Below are positions 36,300 to 44,525 of a stretch of DNA of 64,000 nucleotides, one piece after another. This DNA comes from Nodularia sphaerocarpa UHCC 0038 (lineage in GTDB: Bacteria > Cyanobacteriota > Cyanobacteriia > Cyanobacteriales > Nostocaceae). Under the pieces are notes generated by a model, which saw only the letters and a list, made by a program, of their open reading frames with translations, had not been told where the DNA came from and ran no database searches. The DNA is taken from the NCBI RefSeq assembly GCF_022376295.1, contig NZ_CP060140.1:4840356-4904355 (forward strand), written 5' to 3'. Positions within the stretch are counted from its first letter, which is position 1, and every line of letters begins with the position of its first letter. A program made the position numbers and the translations under genes.

Positions 36300-36854
36300 A
36301 TGAAACTAAAATATCCTGATTTCTTGCCTCTGACTTCTCTAATTTTCTCCGCATCCATATTATTATTTACAGGTCGCGCCTTAGCTAATAATGCTGTTCT
36401 GCGTTCCATGTTTTCTTGCCATGCACAAGGTTTAGGAGGAGTAGTACCTACTATCAAAGTTTCCTATCAGCAAGGAACAAACTTAAGCTTTTTGCCAGCT
36501 GGCGAAACAATTAAAAAAGTTTGGTTAAACGACCCATCACAAGTAACTATGGATTTTGATGGGCCGATGTGTATGCAGTTTGGCGCTGAACGAAACTTGA
36601 GTTCAGGAGATTGTGCAAAATCAGCAGCAAATGTGATTCAACTGCGGCGAATTCAAAGACTGAATATTCCGGGACTGCCTAAAACAGACAATACACTTTT
36701 AACAGTGATTACTGAAGAGCAAGGTAAAAGTAAACTTTATACCTTCAGAATATTATATGAAGACACTGCTCCTAATTATCACACTTTAGCAATTTATCCT
36801 GATCCTGTGGCTGGGGAAGCAGCTTGTGTTACCACTTCTCAGTATGAACCATAG
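36300..36854 (+). CDS. VirB9/TraK-like secreted protein
   Basis: A 184-residue protein when started at ATG 36300, which gives a proper signal peptide (MKLKYPDFLPLTSLIFSASI to GRALA, about residues 1-29). The frame is open to ATG 36222, but those 26 extra codons are a dispersed repeat that also occurs at 3519-3562, so the shorter start is preferred. The mature part contains VSYQQGTNLSFLPAGETIKK, VWLNDPSQVTMDF, IQRLNIPGLPKTDNTLLTVI and KSKLYTFRILY. This resembles the N-terminal fold of VirB9/TraK outer-ring proteins. It is shorter than VirB9, with no clear C-terminal VirB7-binding domain. Assignment moderate. Confidence 0.6.
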   Translation: MKLKYPDFLPLTSLIFSASILLFTGRALANNAVLRSMFSCHAQGLGGVVPTIKVSYQQGTNLSFLPAGETIKKVWLNDPSQVTMDFDGPMCMQFGAERNLSSGDCAKSAANVIQLRRIQRLNIPGLPKTDNTLLTVITEEQGKSKLYTFRILYEDTAPNYHTLAIYPDPVAGEAACVTTSQYEP

Positions 36855-37175
36855 CTACAAAATAACCTGCTCATCTATACAGATTTTCTCATACCTCTCG
36901 CTGCAAAATACCGTAGTAGTATAAAACACTAACAAAAATGGAAAAAAAGATAATCGTTGAAAGTACCTGAAAAGCAAATAAATGATTTTGAAAATTTTCG
37001 CCAAAAACAAATAACGAAGAAAGAAATACAGATATCAGCGTGTGGTCTAAATACATGAAAACTGCTGTAAACTCTTACTCTCCGCGCCACCCTGCGGGAA
37101 AGCTTTCAGCTAACTGCGTCTGTGCGTACCACAAATTCATATTCCCACTCAGCAAAGCCAGAAGTTTTTCCCTGT
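36855..37175. other. Spacer between cluster and lnt
   Basis: Convergent genes meet here. A+T-rich, with a CCGCGCCACCCTGCGGGAAAG piece around 37082 and no gene. No clear terminator was found. Confidence 0.55.
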
Positions 37176-38732
37176 TCAGAGTTTGTTGTTTACCTTTGCC
37201 AAAATATAAACCAAGACACTAAACCCCAACAACAAAACTGTCAACCAATCGCCCCAACGCACATACAAAGTCTGAGTTTCCCTTCTGTATATGGTTTCGG
37301 CATGAGTTTCATAACTGTTATATCTAGATATCCATAAGGTTCGACCGTGAGGATTTACAAAGGCTGAATATCCCGTATTCGTCGCCCGCACTGACCATCT
37401 ATCGGTTTCAATTGCCCGCATCATATCTAAGGCGTGATGCTGAAATGGCATAGCTGCGGTATAGTGAGCGTCGTTAGAAGCACTGAGAATAAATTGCCCA
37501 CCCGTAGCAGCTTGACGGCGAAATAGTTCGGGAAATGCGGAGTCGTAACAGATACCAACTATGGCGCGACCAAAGGGGGTATCAAATATCTGATTTGTTG
37601 TCCCTGGGACTTGATGGGCATTTAAAGGTGATAAGCGTTGCACTATTCCGCCGAAAATCCCCTCAAAGGGGATATATTCACCTAATGGGACTAATTTAGT
37701 TTTGTCGTAACGGCTGAAAATTTCACCATTACCAGTGAAGGTAAATAAACTATTTGTATAGCTGCGTCCTCTTTGTCCAAATGCCCCAATCCAAGCAACT
37801 ACGCCTTTTTCTGCCACTGCTTGCACTAAGCTGGTGTTGGGTAAGTCACGCTGATAATATGGTAAGGCGGTTTCTGGGGTGAGGACTGCATCTACACCTT
37901 GTTCTACTAGATTGTAATATCCAGTGGTGTAACCTGCGATCGCCTGTCGCAAACCTTGGGGTATAAGTTTAATTTCGTTGGGGATATTACCTTGGATAAT
38001 TCCCACTTTTAATGCGGCTTCTGGTGGTTGGGCTAGGGGACGGCTGTATAGGTAAAAGCCCAGGAGGTGTAAGGTAATTAATATTGCTGCGGCGGAGGCT
38101 AAGTTTTTATTTTTTACGAACCGCAGAGGCGCAGAGAACACAGAGGAAGTCTTGGCTGGGCGGTTTATCCAGGCTTCGGCTATGAAGCCATTGACTGCAA
38201 CTATGGTGGCGGTGACTGTGTTAGAGCCGGAGAGTTGACCGAGGTGTAAAATTACTAGGTTGTGGGGACTTTGGGTATAAGCTAGTGAACTCCACCACAG
38301 GGGGCTTGCACTCCACAGGCTTTCTAGGGCGCACCAAATGGCTGTACCAATTAGAACACGCTGCCAAGTGTTTTTTACAGTGAAACGAGTCATAGCAGCT
38401 GCCCAGAGGGTAACGAGGGAACCCCCGTAGAGGCTGATAAATGACCAACAAAATAGGGTAATTGCTAAACTCGGCAACCAAGGAACGCCCAACCAATTCA
38501 TCGGATGAATGCCGGTAATCCATGATAGGGCTACTCCGTGATAGCCCACACCCCAGGCGAGGGCGAGGAGGAGGGGAGATGCGGCAGAAGTAACAACTAA
38601 TACCCACAGGGGCGCTAGGGCAATCCATGCCAAAAACCATGCACCGACGGGGGCTACTGTTAGCCCCATCGATACACCACTGGCTAAGGCGATGAAGTAA
38701 GGGAGTAAGGTACTGGACTTACGCAAAATCAT
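37176..38732 (-). CDS. lnt: Apolipoprotein N-acyltransferase
   Basis: Adds the third fatty acid to bacterial lipoproteins in the inner membrane. The 518-residue protein has about six N-terminal hydrophobic segments and a final one. The periplasmic carbon-nitrogen hydrolase domain (about 235-480) keeps the triad: Glu in LTPETALPYY, Lys in YDKTKLVPLGEYIPF and Cys in VGICYDSAFPELF. Between two membrane segments, residues of the stretch AKTSSVFSAPLRFVKNKN are coded by a dispersed repeat (38116-38147), kept in frame. Monocistronic on the minus strand. Confidence 0.95.
   Translation of the reverse strand: MILRKSSTLLPYFIALASGVSMGLTVAPVGAWFLAWIALAPLWVLVVTSAASPLLLALAWGVGYHGVALSWITGIHPMNWLGVPWLPSLAITLFCWSFISLYGGSLVTLWAAAMTRFTVKNTWQRVLIGTAIWCALESLWSASPLWWSSLAYTQSPHNLVILHLGQLSGSNTVTATIVAVNGFIAEAWINRPAKTSSVFSAPLRFVKNKNLASAAAILITLHLLGFYLYSRPLAQPPEAALKVGIIQGNIPNEIKLIPQGLRQAIAGYTTGYYNLVEQGVDAVLTPETALPYYQRDLPNTSLVQAVAEKGVVAWIGAFGQRGRSYTNSLFTFTGNGEIFSRYDKTKLVPLGEYIPFEGIFGGIVQRLSPLNAHQVPGTTNQIFDTPFGRAIVGICYDSAFPELFRRQAATGGQFILSASNDAHYTAAMPFQHHALDMMRAIETDRWSVRATNTGYSAFVNPHGRTLWISRYNSYETHAETIYRRETQTLYVRWGDWLTVLLLGFSVLVYILAKVNNKL
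38116..38147 (-). repeat. Dispersed CTCTGTG repeat inside lnt
   Basis: On the minus strand it reads CTCTGTGTTCTCTGCG and then CCTCTGCGGTTCGT, matching the intergenic copy at 14434-14465. It lies in a loop between membrane segments of Lnt. Confidence 0.8.
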
Positions 38733-39076
38733 GGAAAAACGAACCGCATTGGCACTAGCCTCTCCCTTTGGGAGAAGAACGCTAAGGACACGTTCGCGAA
38801 GCGTCTCCCCTTGGGAGAAGAAATAAGAGTTTTAGAGAGTTTTTGCGTAAGTCTTAAGAGGCTGTTTGAGAAGTTTTGGGCGAATATAATATGGCTACGC
38901 CACGTCAAGGGCGAACGCTACTACACAAGCAAAGTCCGCCTACGCGGACTAACACAAAATTAAGATTCTTAACCCACGGAGGTGGGTTTTGTCTGGATGG
39001 TTCCGCGACTTCTAGTCGCCAAGGCGAGTTTTCAAACAACCTCTGAAGACAATTAGCTTCTCCCTCTATTTTTTAC
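38733..39076. other. Repeat-rich lnt leader region
   Basis: Contains CTCCCTTTGGGAG and CGTTCGCGAAGCG hairpins, then at 38905-39030 a composite repeat (AAGTCCGCCTACGCGGACT, AACCCACGGAGGTGGGTTTT, GCGACTTCTAGTCGCC) that matches the region upstream of aspS. No gene. Confidence 0.7.
38905..39030. repeat. Composite dispersed repeat, second copy
   Basis: Same modules and order as 20820-20960, but without the nested hairpin insertion. Confidence 0.75.
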
Positions 39077-39482
39077 CGAAAAATTGGGTTTAAAGCCCCG
39101 TCGTTCTACGACGGCTTTTAATTCATTAATGTACCCGTATGCTGCTACAGTAATTGTAGTGGAAAGGTAATCAACCACTTAAAAAACCTAGCCGTCGAAA
39201 GACAAAGCACTGAACCTTGATAATTGAATCTATGCGGTTCTACTGCATTATTCTAGTTTCCTCCTAGCAGTAGGTAAAAGATTTATAGGGGCTAGACGAA
39301 TCAGCATTTTGAAACAAATTGTTTCAAACCAAACAGGAATTGCACTCATGCAAATAGGGTAGGGCATACCCGAATTAACGCTTGGGAAGAATCCCACCTC
39401 TGGTTTAGACGACGCAAGGACTCTAGGTTAAGTGGTTTCGTTGAACCAAGAATCCCCGTCGATTTATCGTGGGGAGTGTCAA
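39077..39482 (+). mobile_element. Gene-less IS200/IS605 (IS608-type) relic or MITE
   Basis: A roughly 406-bp element without a transposase. The left flank ends in TTAC (39073-39076), the left-end cleavage word of IS608. A left hairpin (39092-39118, AAAGCC and GTCGT arms) lies 15 bases in. At the right a hairpin of CCCC/GGGG arms (39454-39474) is followed by AGTG and TCAA (39479-39482), the IS608 right-end word. The GAATCCCCGTCG-hairpin-GGGGAGTGTCAA end is like the ends of cyanobacterial TnpB-carrying elements, where the omega-RNA guide scaffold lies. The TCA (39479-39481) is the complement of the gyrA stop TGA. Assignment rests on ends only; no TnpA or TnpB remnant was recognised. Confidence 0.6.
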
Positions 39483-42139
39483 TCAGCTTCTTCCAGCACT
39501 TCCACATCATCAACTGCATCTGGAGGAACTATGGCTACACCGTTAATGGCATCTTCTTCATCGAGACGCTGCACTCTTACGCCAGTGGCTGACCGCGATT
39601 GTATGGAAATCGCATTCACTGCTTGGCGGATAATAATACCACGCTTTGTCACCATCATGATTTCATCATCGTCATTATTAACAATGCGTAAGGTGGCTAA
39701 TTTGTCTTTGCCTTTACGGTTTTTGAATTTGGTAGCCATTAAACCCTGACCGGCACGGTTTTGCAGTCGGAATTGGGCAACTGGAACGCGTTTTCCATAT
39801 CCGCCCATTGTAATCACCAACACCCAAGGGCCTATATTGCCGGTACTTGGTAGTTCTGCTGTTTCCTCCTGATTTTCGGTTTCTGCGGTTTCGATTTCTA
39901 CGGCTTCGGTTTCTGCGGTTTCGATTTCTACGGCTTCGATTTCTACGATTTCGATTTCTGCGGTTTCGGGTTCATCTGTATTTAAGGTGTCCAGAATTGC
40001 GGCTGGAAGTATATCCATCCCTACCAATTCATCACCTTTCTTCAGTTTCATGGCTCTGACTCCACGAGTTGCTCTACTTAAAGGACGCAACTGTTCATGG
40101 GTACATCTAAAGTGAATGGCCATACCTAGACGAGAACCAACTAAGATGCTGTCCTCGACTCTCGCCCGTCGGACCCAGCGCAGTTGGTCGCCTTCTTCAA
40201 GAGAAATGGCAATCAAGCCGTTAGCTCTGATGTTACTAAATGCGGCTAGTTCGGTTTTCTTAATATTGCCGCCTTTGGTGAGCATAACTAGATATTCTTC
40301 CCGGCTAAACTCGTCTACGGGGACAATTGAGGTGATTTTTTCTTCCCTGGGAATGGGCAGCATCTGCACAATGGCTGTGCCGCGACTGGTACGGGAACTC
40401 ACTGGAATTTGATAAGCTTTGAGGCAGTAGACTACACCGCGATCGCTAAAGAATAAAATACTGTCATGGTCGCAGCAAGTCAAGAAATGCTCAATGGTAT
40501 CATCATCTTTGACCTTAGCGGCGGCTTTACCTCTGGTAGCACGGCTTTGAGCTTCAAAGGTGTTGACAGGCATCCGTTTAATGTAACCTTGCTCTGTGAC
40601 TAAAATGATCGCTTTTTCATTGGCAATCAAATCACGCTCATCTATTTCACCTTCTCCCGGTAAAATTACTGTGCGCCGGGGTGTGGCAAAGCTCTCTCTT
40701 AACTGGGCGATTTCGGTCTGAATGATTTCTAGTATCCGTTCTCGCCGTGCCAAAATATCCTGCAAATCGGCAATCTGCGTTTGTAAGTCTTCGTGTTCTT
40801 GACGAATCTTATCTGCTTCTAGGGCAGTTAAACGCCGCAGTTGCATCTGTAAAATAGCGTCAGCTTGCACTTCTGACAGCCCGTAGTTGGTAATTAACTC
40901 TCCTTTAGCTGTGGGTGCATCGGGTGCGTGACGAATTAAGACGATAATTGCATCTAACTGCGATAAGGCAATTAATAACCCTTGTAAGAGATGATCACGA
41001 GATTCGGCTTTTCGCAGTTCGTAGCGGGTGCGTCTGGTAATGGATTCGATGCGGAAATCTAAGAAGACTTCTAAGAACTTCTTCAGGTTGAGGATTTCCG
41101 GTTTCCCATTCACCAACGCCAGCATATTCGCCCCAAAGTTGGCTTGTAATGGGGTTTGCTTGTATAGGTTGTTGAGGACTACACGGGGATAAGAATCGCG
41201 TTTCAGTTCGATAACGATTCTCATACCGTCGCGATCGCTTTCGTCGCGGATGTCTGCAATTCCCTCTAACCGCTTCTCATTCACCATATCGGCGATTTTT
41301 TCAATCAACGCCGCTTTGTTGGTTTGGTAGGGCAGTTCGGTGATAATAATTGCTTCCCGATCCTGCCGTCCTCGCTGTTCGACGGTTTCAATGGTGGCGA
41401 CACCGCGCATGGTAATGGAACCCCGTCCAGTGGTGTAAGCTTCCCGAATCCCAGATGTTCCTAAAACCTGCGCCCCGGTGGGAAAGTCTGGCCCCTGAAT
41501 ATAGTTCTCCATTAATTCCAGGTCGGTGATCTCTGGATTATGAATCAAGGCCACCAAACCATCAATCAATTCGCCCAAGTTGTGGGGAGGAATATTCGTA
41601 GCCATCCCCACGGCAATTCCGGAGGAACCATTCAGCAATAATTGGGGGATGCGTGATGGTAATACTGTGGGTTCTTGTTGGGAACCGTCAAAGTTATCGA
41701 TGAAATCTACGGTTTCTGATTCAATGTCTTGCAGTAGAGACAGATTAGTTAAGGCTTGCAAGCGACATTCTGTGTACCGCATTGCCGCCGGCGGATCGTT
41801 GTCTACTGAACCAAAGTTACCATGCCCGTTAATTAGGGGCGATCGCATGGAAAAATCCTGTGCCATCCGCACCAAAGCATCATACACTGCTGTATCGCCG
41901 TGGGGGTGATATTTACCCAACACTTCCCCGACTACACGGGCGCATTTCCGAAACGGGCGATCGTGCATCAGACCCAGCTCGTGCATTGCGTAGAGGATGC
42001 GACGATGCACAGGTTTCAGACCATCCCTGGCATCTGGGAGCGCCCGACCCACAATAACACTCATGGCGTATTCCAGATAAGACTGCGACATTTCGTTCCG
42101 CAAGTCCGTCGGGATAATCCTCTCCTGTGAGGTTGTCAT
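39479..42139 (-). CDS. gyrA: DNA gyrase subunit A
   Basis: The breakage-reunion subunit of the type II topoisomerase that introduces negative supercoils. The 886-residue protein has the catalytic Tyr122 in AAMRYTE and the HPHGDTAVYD loop (79-87; Thr at 83). The C-terminal beta-pinwheel follows from about 520. The GyrA box, normally QRRGGKG, is QSRATRG here, a variant to note when telling gyrase from topoisomerase IV. Between pinwheel blades, before GPWVLVITMGGYGKRV, lies an acidic linker with repeated ETAEIE/EAVEIE units coded by a tandem repeat (39862-39972). The stop TGA lies in the end of a mobile-element relic. Confidence 0.95.
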   Translation of the reverse strand: MTTSQERIIPTDLRNEMSQSYLEYAMSVIVGRALPDARDGLKPVHRRILYAMHELGLMHDRPFRKCARVVGEVLGKYHPHGDTAVYDALVRMAQDFSMRSPLINGHGNFGSVDNDPPAAMRYTECRLQALTNLSLLQDIESETVDFIDNFDGSQQEPTVLPSRIPQLLLNGSSGIAVGMATNIPPHNLGELIDGLVALIHNPEITDLELMENYIQGPDFPTGAQVLGTSGIREAYTTGRGSITMRGVATIETVEQRGRQDREAIIITELPYQTNKAALIEKIADMVNEKRLEGIADIRDESDRDGMRIVIELKRDSYPRVVLNNLYKQTPLQANFGANMLALVNGKPEILNLKKFLEVFLDFRIESITRRTRYELRKAESRDHLLQGLLIALSQLDAIIVLIRHAPDAPTAKGELITNYGLSEVQADAILQMQLRRLTALEADKIRQEHEDLQTQIADLQDILARRERILEIIQTEIAQLRESFATPRRTVILPGEGEIDERDLIANEKAIILVTEQGYIKRMPVNTFEAQSRATRGKAAAKVKDDDTIEHFLTCCDHDSILFFSDRGVVYCLKAYQIPVSSRTSRGTAIVQMLPIPREEKITSIVPVDEFSREEYLVMLTKGGNIKKTELAAFSNIRANGLIAISLEEGDQLRWVRRARVEDSILVGSRLGMAIHFRCTHEQLRPLSRATRGVRAMKLKKGDELVGMDILPAAILDTLNTDEPETAEIEIVEIEAVEIETAETEAVEIETAETENQEETAELPSTGNIGPWVLVITMGGYGKRVPVAQFRLQNRAGQGLMATKFKNRKGKDKLATLRIVNNDDDEIMMVTKRGIIIRQAVNAISIQSRSATGVRVQRLDEEDAINGVAIVPPDAVDDVEVLEEAD
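39877..39966 (-). repeat. 30-bp tandem repeat within gyrA
   Basis: Copies at 39877-39906 and 39907-39936 are identical; 39937-39966 is a changed third copy. Each codes ten residues of an acidic, Glu/Ala/Thr/Ile-rich linker. In-frame expansion or loss would leave the gene readable. Confidence 0.92.
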
Positions 42140-42165
42140 AACCTAAAAAACTCCAAAAAATGTAG

Positions 42166-42196
42166 ATTTTAGCCCTTACGCTTTTGCAAGCGTCAA
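42166..42196 (-). promoter_or_regulatory. Possible gyrA promoter
   Basis: On the minus strand TTGACG (42196-42191) and TAAAAT (42171-42166) are 19 bases apart, 27 bases before the ATG. Spacing is longer than ideal, so this is tentative. The spacer holds a small GCTT-GCAA-AAGC hairpin. Confidence 0.35.
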
Positions 42197-42630
42197 ATTA
42201 TTCTCAATTAATCTTGAATAATTGCCATATTTTGTTAACATTCTAACATATATAGTTGTGTTTTGCCGATCAAGTAACTAGCTCAAACATCAGAATTTAA
42301 AATTTAAAAGTTAAATTTTTCTTTGCTGCCATCTAAAAATTTTTATAATTATGTTTTTAGGATAAATTTATGATAAAAAATCATCCCTAAAATCGTTATT
42401 TAAGAGTTTATTATAAATGCAGTTTATCCGATAAATAAATCGATTAGTAATTTTTTATTAATACACCAATTCTGATTTCATTAGCTCAGATACCCAACTT
42501 ATTAAAACAGTCAGGGAGCTTTGGGTTAGTAGCTGATTTAAGATAGCTATGCCAATTCCTTATTATAGCTGGCGTGGCGTAGCCATAGATCAGCAAAACC
42601 ATAGAATTTTCTAAATTATCAAGTAATTTA

Positions 42631-42662
42631 TCTGTGTTCATCTGTGTTCATCTGTGGTTAAT
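42631..42662 (+). repeat. TCTGTGTTCA tandem repeat
   Basis: Three ten-base units (TCTGTGTTCA twice, then TCTGTGGTTA). The reverse complement of the same 31 bases is at 60225-60255. Confidence 0.85.
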
Positions 42663-42871
42663 TAATTATTTGCTTTTGTAGAAATGCGATAAATCGGTTC
42701 TACTATATTTCATTATTATATCTAGAGACTGTTTACAAAATAGCACTTTAATGCAACCCACAATAGCGACTGTTGAGCGCTGCCTAAAAACGGTAATTTT
42801 AAGTCCCTAGATAGTGTACGCGTCGCCACAATATATCTTAAGGTGAAGACTAACAGTAAAAGGAGTTTTCC

Positions 42872-43090
42872 ATGAATAAGGAAAAAGTTCCCAAAGCAGG
42901 GGAAAAAACGCATCCAGAAGATGCTGCACCTCAATTAAGTCCAGAGGTGCTGGACATGATTAAACATCCTCCCAAAATGGATGATGTCATCAGAGGACAA
43001 TCGCCTGCTGAACGTCGAGGAAATCCGGCTTTAGTACCAGAAATGCTGGAGCAACCAATTGATGAAACACTTATGGATGATCAAGAGTAG
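42872..43090 (+). CDS. Small polar protein of unknown function
   Basis: A 72-residue, Pro/Glu/Asp-rich soluble protein (MNKEKVPKAGEKTHPEDAAP start; SPEVLDMIKHPPKMDDVIRG middle). The ATG has a good AAAAGGAG site six bases upstream. No known domain is recognised. It precedes the deacetylase-like gene by 55 bases on the same strand and may share a transcript. Confidence 0.7.
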   Translation: MNKEKVPKAGEKTHPEDAAPQLSPEVLDMIKHPPKMDDVIRGQSPAERRGNPALVPEMLEQPIDETLMDDQE

Positions 43091-43145
43091 GCTAGCAGTC
43101 AGGGTAAAATGACTTGAGTATTTTGCTGCTCATGTTTTTCGCCTT

Positions 43146-44066
43146 ATGCTACCAGTCATTTATTCTCACGAGTTTCTGGATCACAATACTGGAAGATACC
43201 ATCCAGAATGCCCAGAACGCTTAACAGCCATCGTTAATGCTCTGAAATCAGCCGCTTTTGCCGAAAGAATTAGTTGGCGATCGCCTACCGCAGCATCAGA
43301 AAGGCGATCGCTCATGTCTACAATCTTAAAAGCGCACACTCCAACCTATATCAATAAAGTTAAAGAAATTGCGGCTACTGGGGGCGGTTATTTAGACGGT
43401 GATACACCAGTTTCCCCCCGCAGTTATGATGTAGCGTTGTTAGCGGTAAGTGCCTGGATGGATGGAATTGAGACTGTGCTAACATCAGCAAACCCCGCTT
43501 TTGTCCTAGCACGTCCACCGGGACACCATGCTGAGAGTCATGCTGGGATGGGTTTTTGCCTATTTTCCAATGCAGCGATCGCCGCTTTATATGCCCTAGA
43601 ACAACCAGGAGTTAGGCGTGTTGCCATTTTAGATTGGGATGTACATCATGGCAATGGTACACAGGCGATCGTCGAAACTCACCCCCAAATTGCCTACTGT
43701 TCTTTACATCAATACCCGTGTTATCCCGGAACTGGAAAAGCTTCTGAACGCGGATTTCATAACAATATTTTAAACCTACCTGTACCTCCTGGTAGTGATA
43801 TCACTGCATATCAGCCACTAATAGAAAACAAAGTAATACCCTTTTTAGCTAACTTTCAGGCAGACTTACTGATTGTCAGTGCTGGTTATGATGCCAATAG
43901 AGAAGATCCTTTAGCTGGTATAAATTTACTACCAGAAGATTATGCCTTATTTACAGATGCTTGTCTGGGAGTAACTCGTAAAATTCTCTTTGGTTTGGAG
44001 GGTGGTTATGATTTTTCATCACTTTCCCAATCTGTATTAGCCACAATTGAACGCTGCTTAATTTAA
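43146..44066 (+). CDS. Histone deacetylase/acetoin-utilisation family protein
   Basis: A 306-residue zinc-dependent amidohydrolase of the HDAC/AcuC superfamily. It shows HNTGRYHPECPERL near the N-terminus, RPPGHHAESHAGMGFC with the active-site His pair (about 122-137), and ILDWDVHHGNGTQAIV holding Zn-binding Asp and His (about 164-179). It also has SAGYDANREDPLAG (about 243-256) and EGGYD near the end. All metal and catalytic residues appear present. Bacterial members deacetylate small acetyl amines or protein lysines; the substrate cannot be told. Confidence 0.93.
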   Translation: MLPVIYSHEFLDHNTGRYHPECPERLTAIVNALKSAAFAERISWRSPTAASERRSLMSTILKAHTPTYINKVKEIAATGGGYLDGDTPVSPRSYDVALLAVSAWMDGIETVLTSANPAFVLARPPGHHAESHAGMGFCLFSNAAIAALYALEQPGVRRVAILDWDVHHGNGTQAIVETHPQIAYCSLHQYPCYPGTGKASERGFHNNILNLPVPPGSDITAYQPLIENKVIPFLANFQADLLIVSAGYDANREDPLAGINLLPEDYALFTDACLGVTRKILFGLEGGYDFSSLSQSVLATIERCLI

Positions 44067-44525
44067 CTTTTTTAATTCTTCACTCAAAATTTATTAATAA
44101 ATAATTCAACTTCAAAAAAACTTGAGGTAAATTTTAATGCACCTAAGTGATCATGTCTTCAATAAATTCTCTCAAGATATCTTCTTTGGATATCAGCGAT
44201 ATAAGACACAATAACAAAGGTTTCGTAAATATTTATAAATTTGATAGTTCCATAATATTTATTTTTAATATGTAGTTTAAATCACCTCTAAATTAAAGTA
44301 TTTACATAATTGTTTTCAGCCATAATTATGACATTAAAACTTTTTCAGTATTCTCTGTGACAGAAACCTCATGAAGTTCATCTAATCTTTAAAAAAAACT
44401 TGCCAGTGATCTCGTGTATTAGCTAAAGTTTTGTTAAGATACTAATATAAATTTTTCCACAAAAACTACTAAGCCATGTGGAAAAACGAAAACTACTAGC
44501 AGCGCAAAGTTGAGAAGGTGAAGCA
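44067..44525. other. A+T-rich leader region
   Basis: No gene. The last part includes a ten-base-pair hairpin (44452-44486) and TACTAATATAAAT, a possible -10 region, before a small membrane-protein gene. Confidence 0.6.
44452..44486 (+). promoter_or_regulatory. Strong hairpin in the leader of a small gene
   Basis: TTTTTCCACA and TGTGGAAAAA pair perfectly around a 15-base loop, 40 bases before ATG 44526. It could be an RNA structure in the 5' leader or a palindromic operator. Confidence 0.6.

Larger units (their letters stand above)
42140..42871. other. Divergent spacer upstream of gyrA
   Basis: About 730 bases, mostly A+T-rich, no gene. It holds a triple TCTGTGTTCA-type tandem (42631-42662) that recurs inverted at 60225-60255, and a GCTGGCGTGGCGTAGCCATA motif (about 42569-42588). 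The last 30 bases hold AAGGAG before the 42872 gene. Confidence 0.6.

Noticed and set aside
27008..36854. Cluster considered as an integrated plasmid or ICE
   Set aside because: No integrase, relaxase, attachment repeats or tRNA at the borders, and no obvious base-composition change; kept as an open alternative only.
39432..39749. 105-codon frame opposite the gyrA end
   Set aside because: It starts inside the mobile-element end and then runs antisense to gyrA; low-complexity shadow frame.
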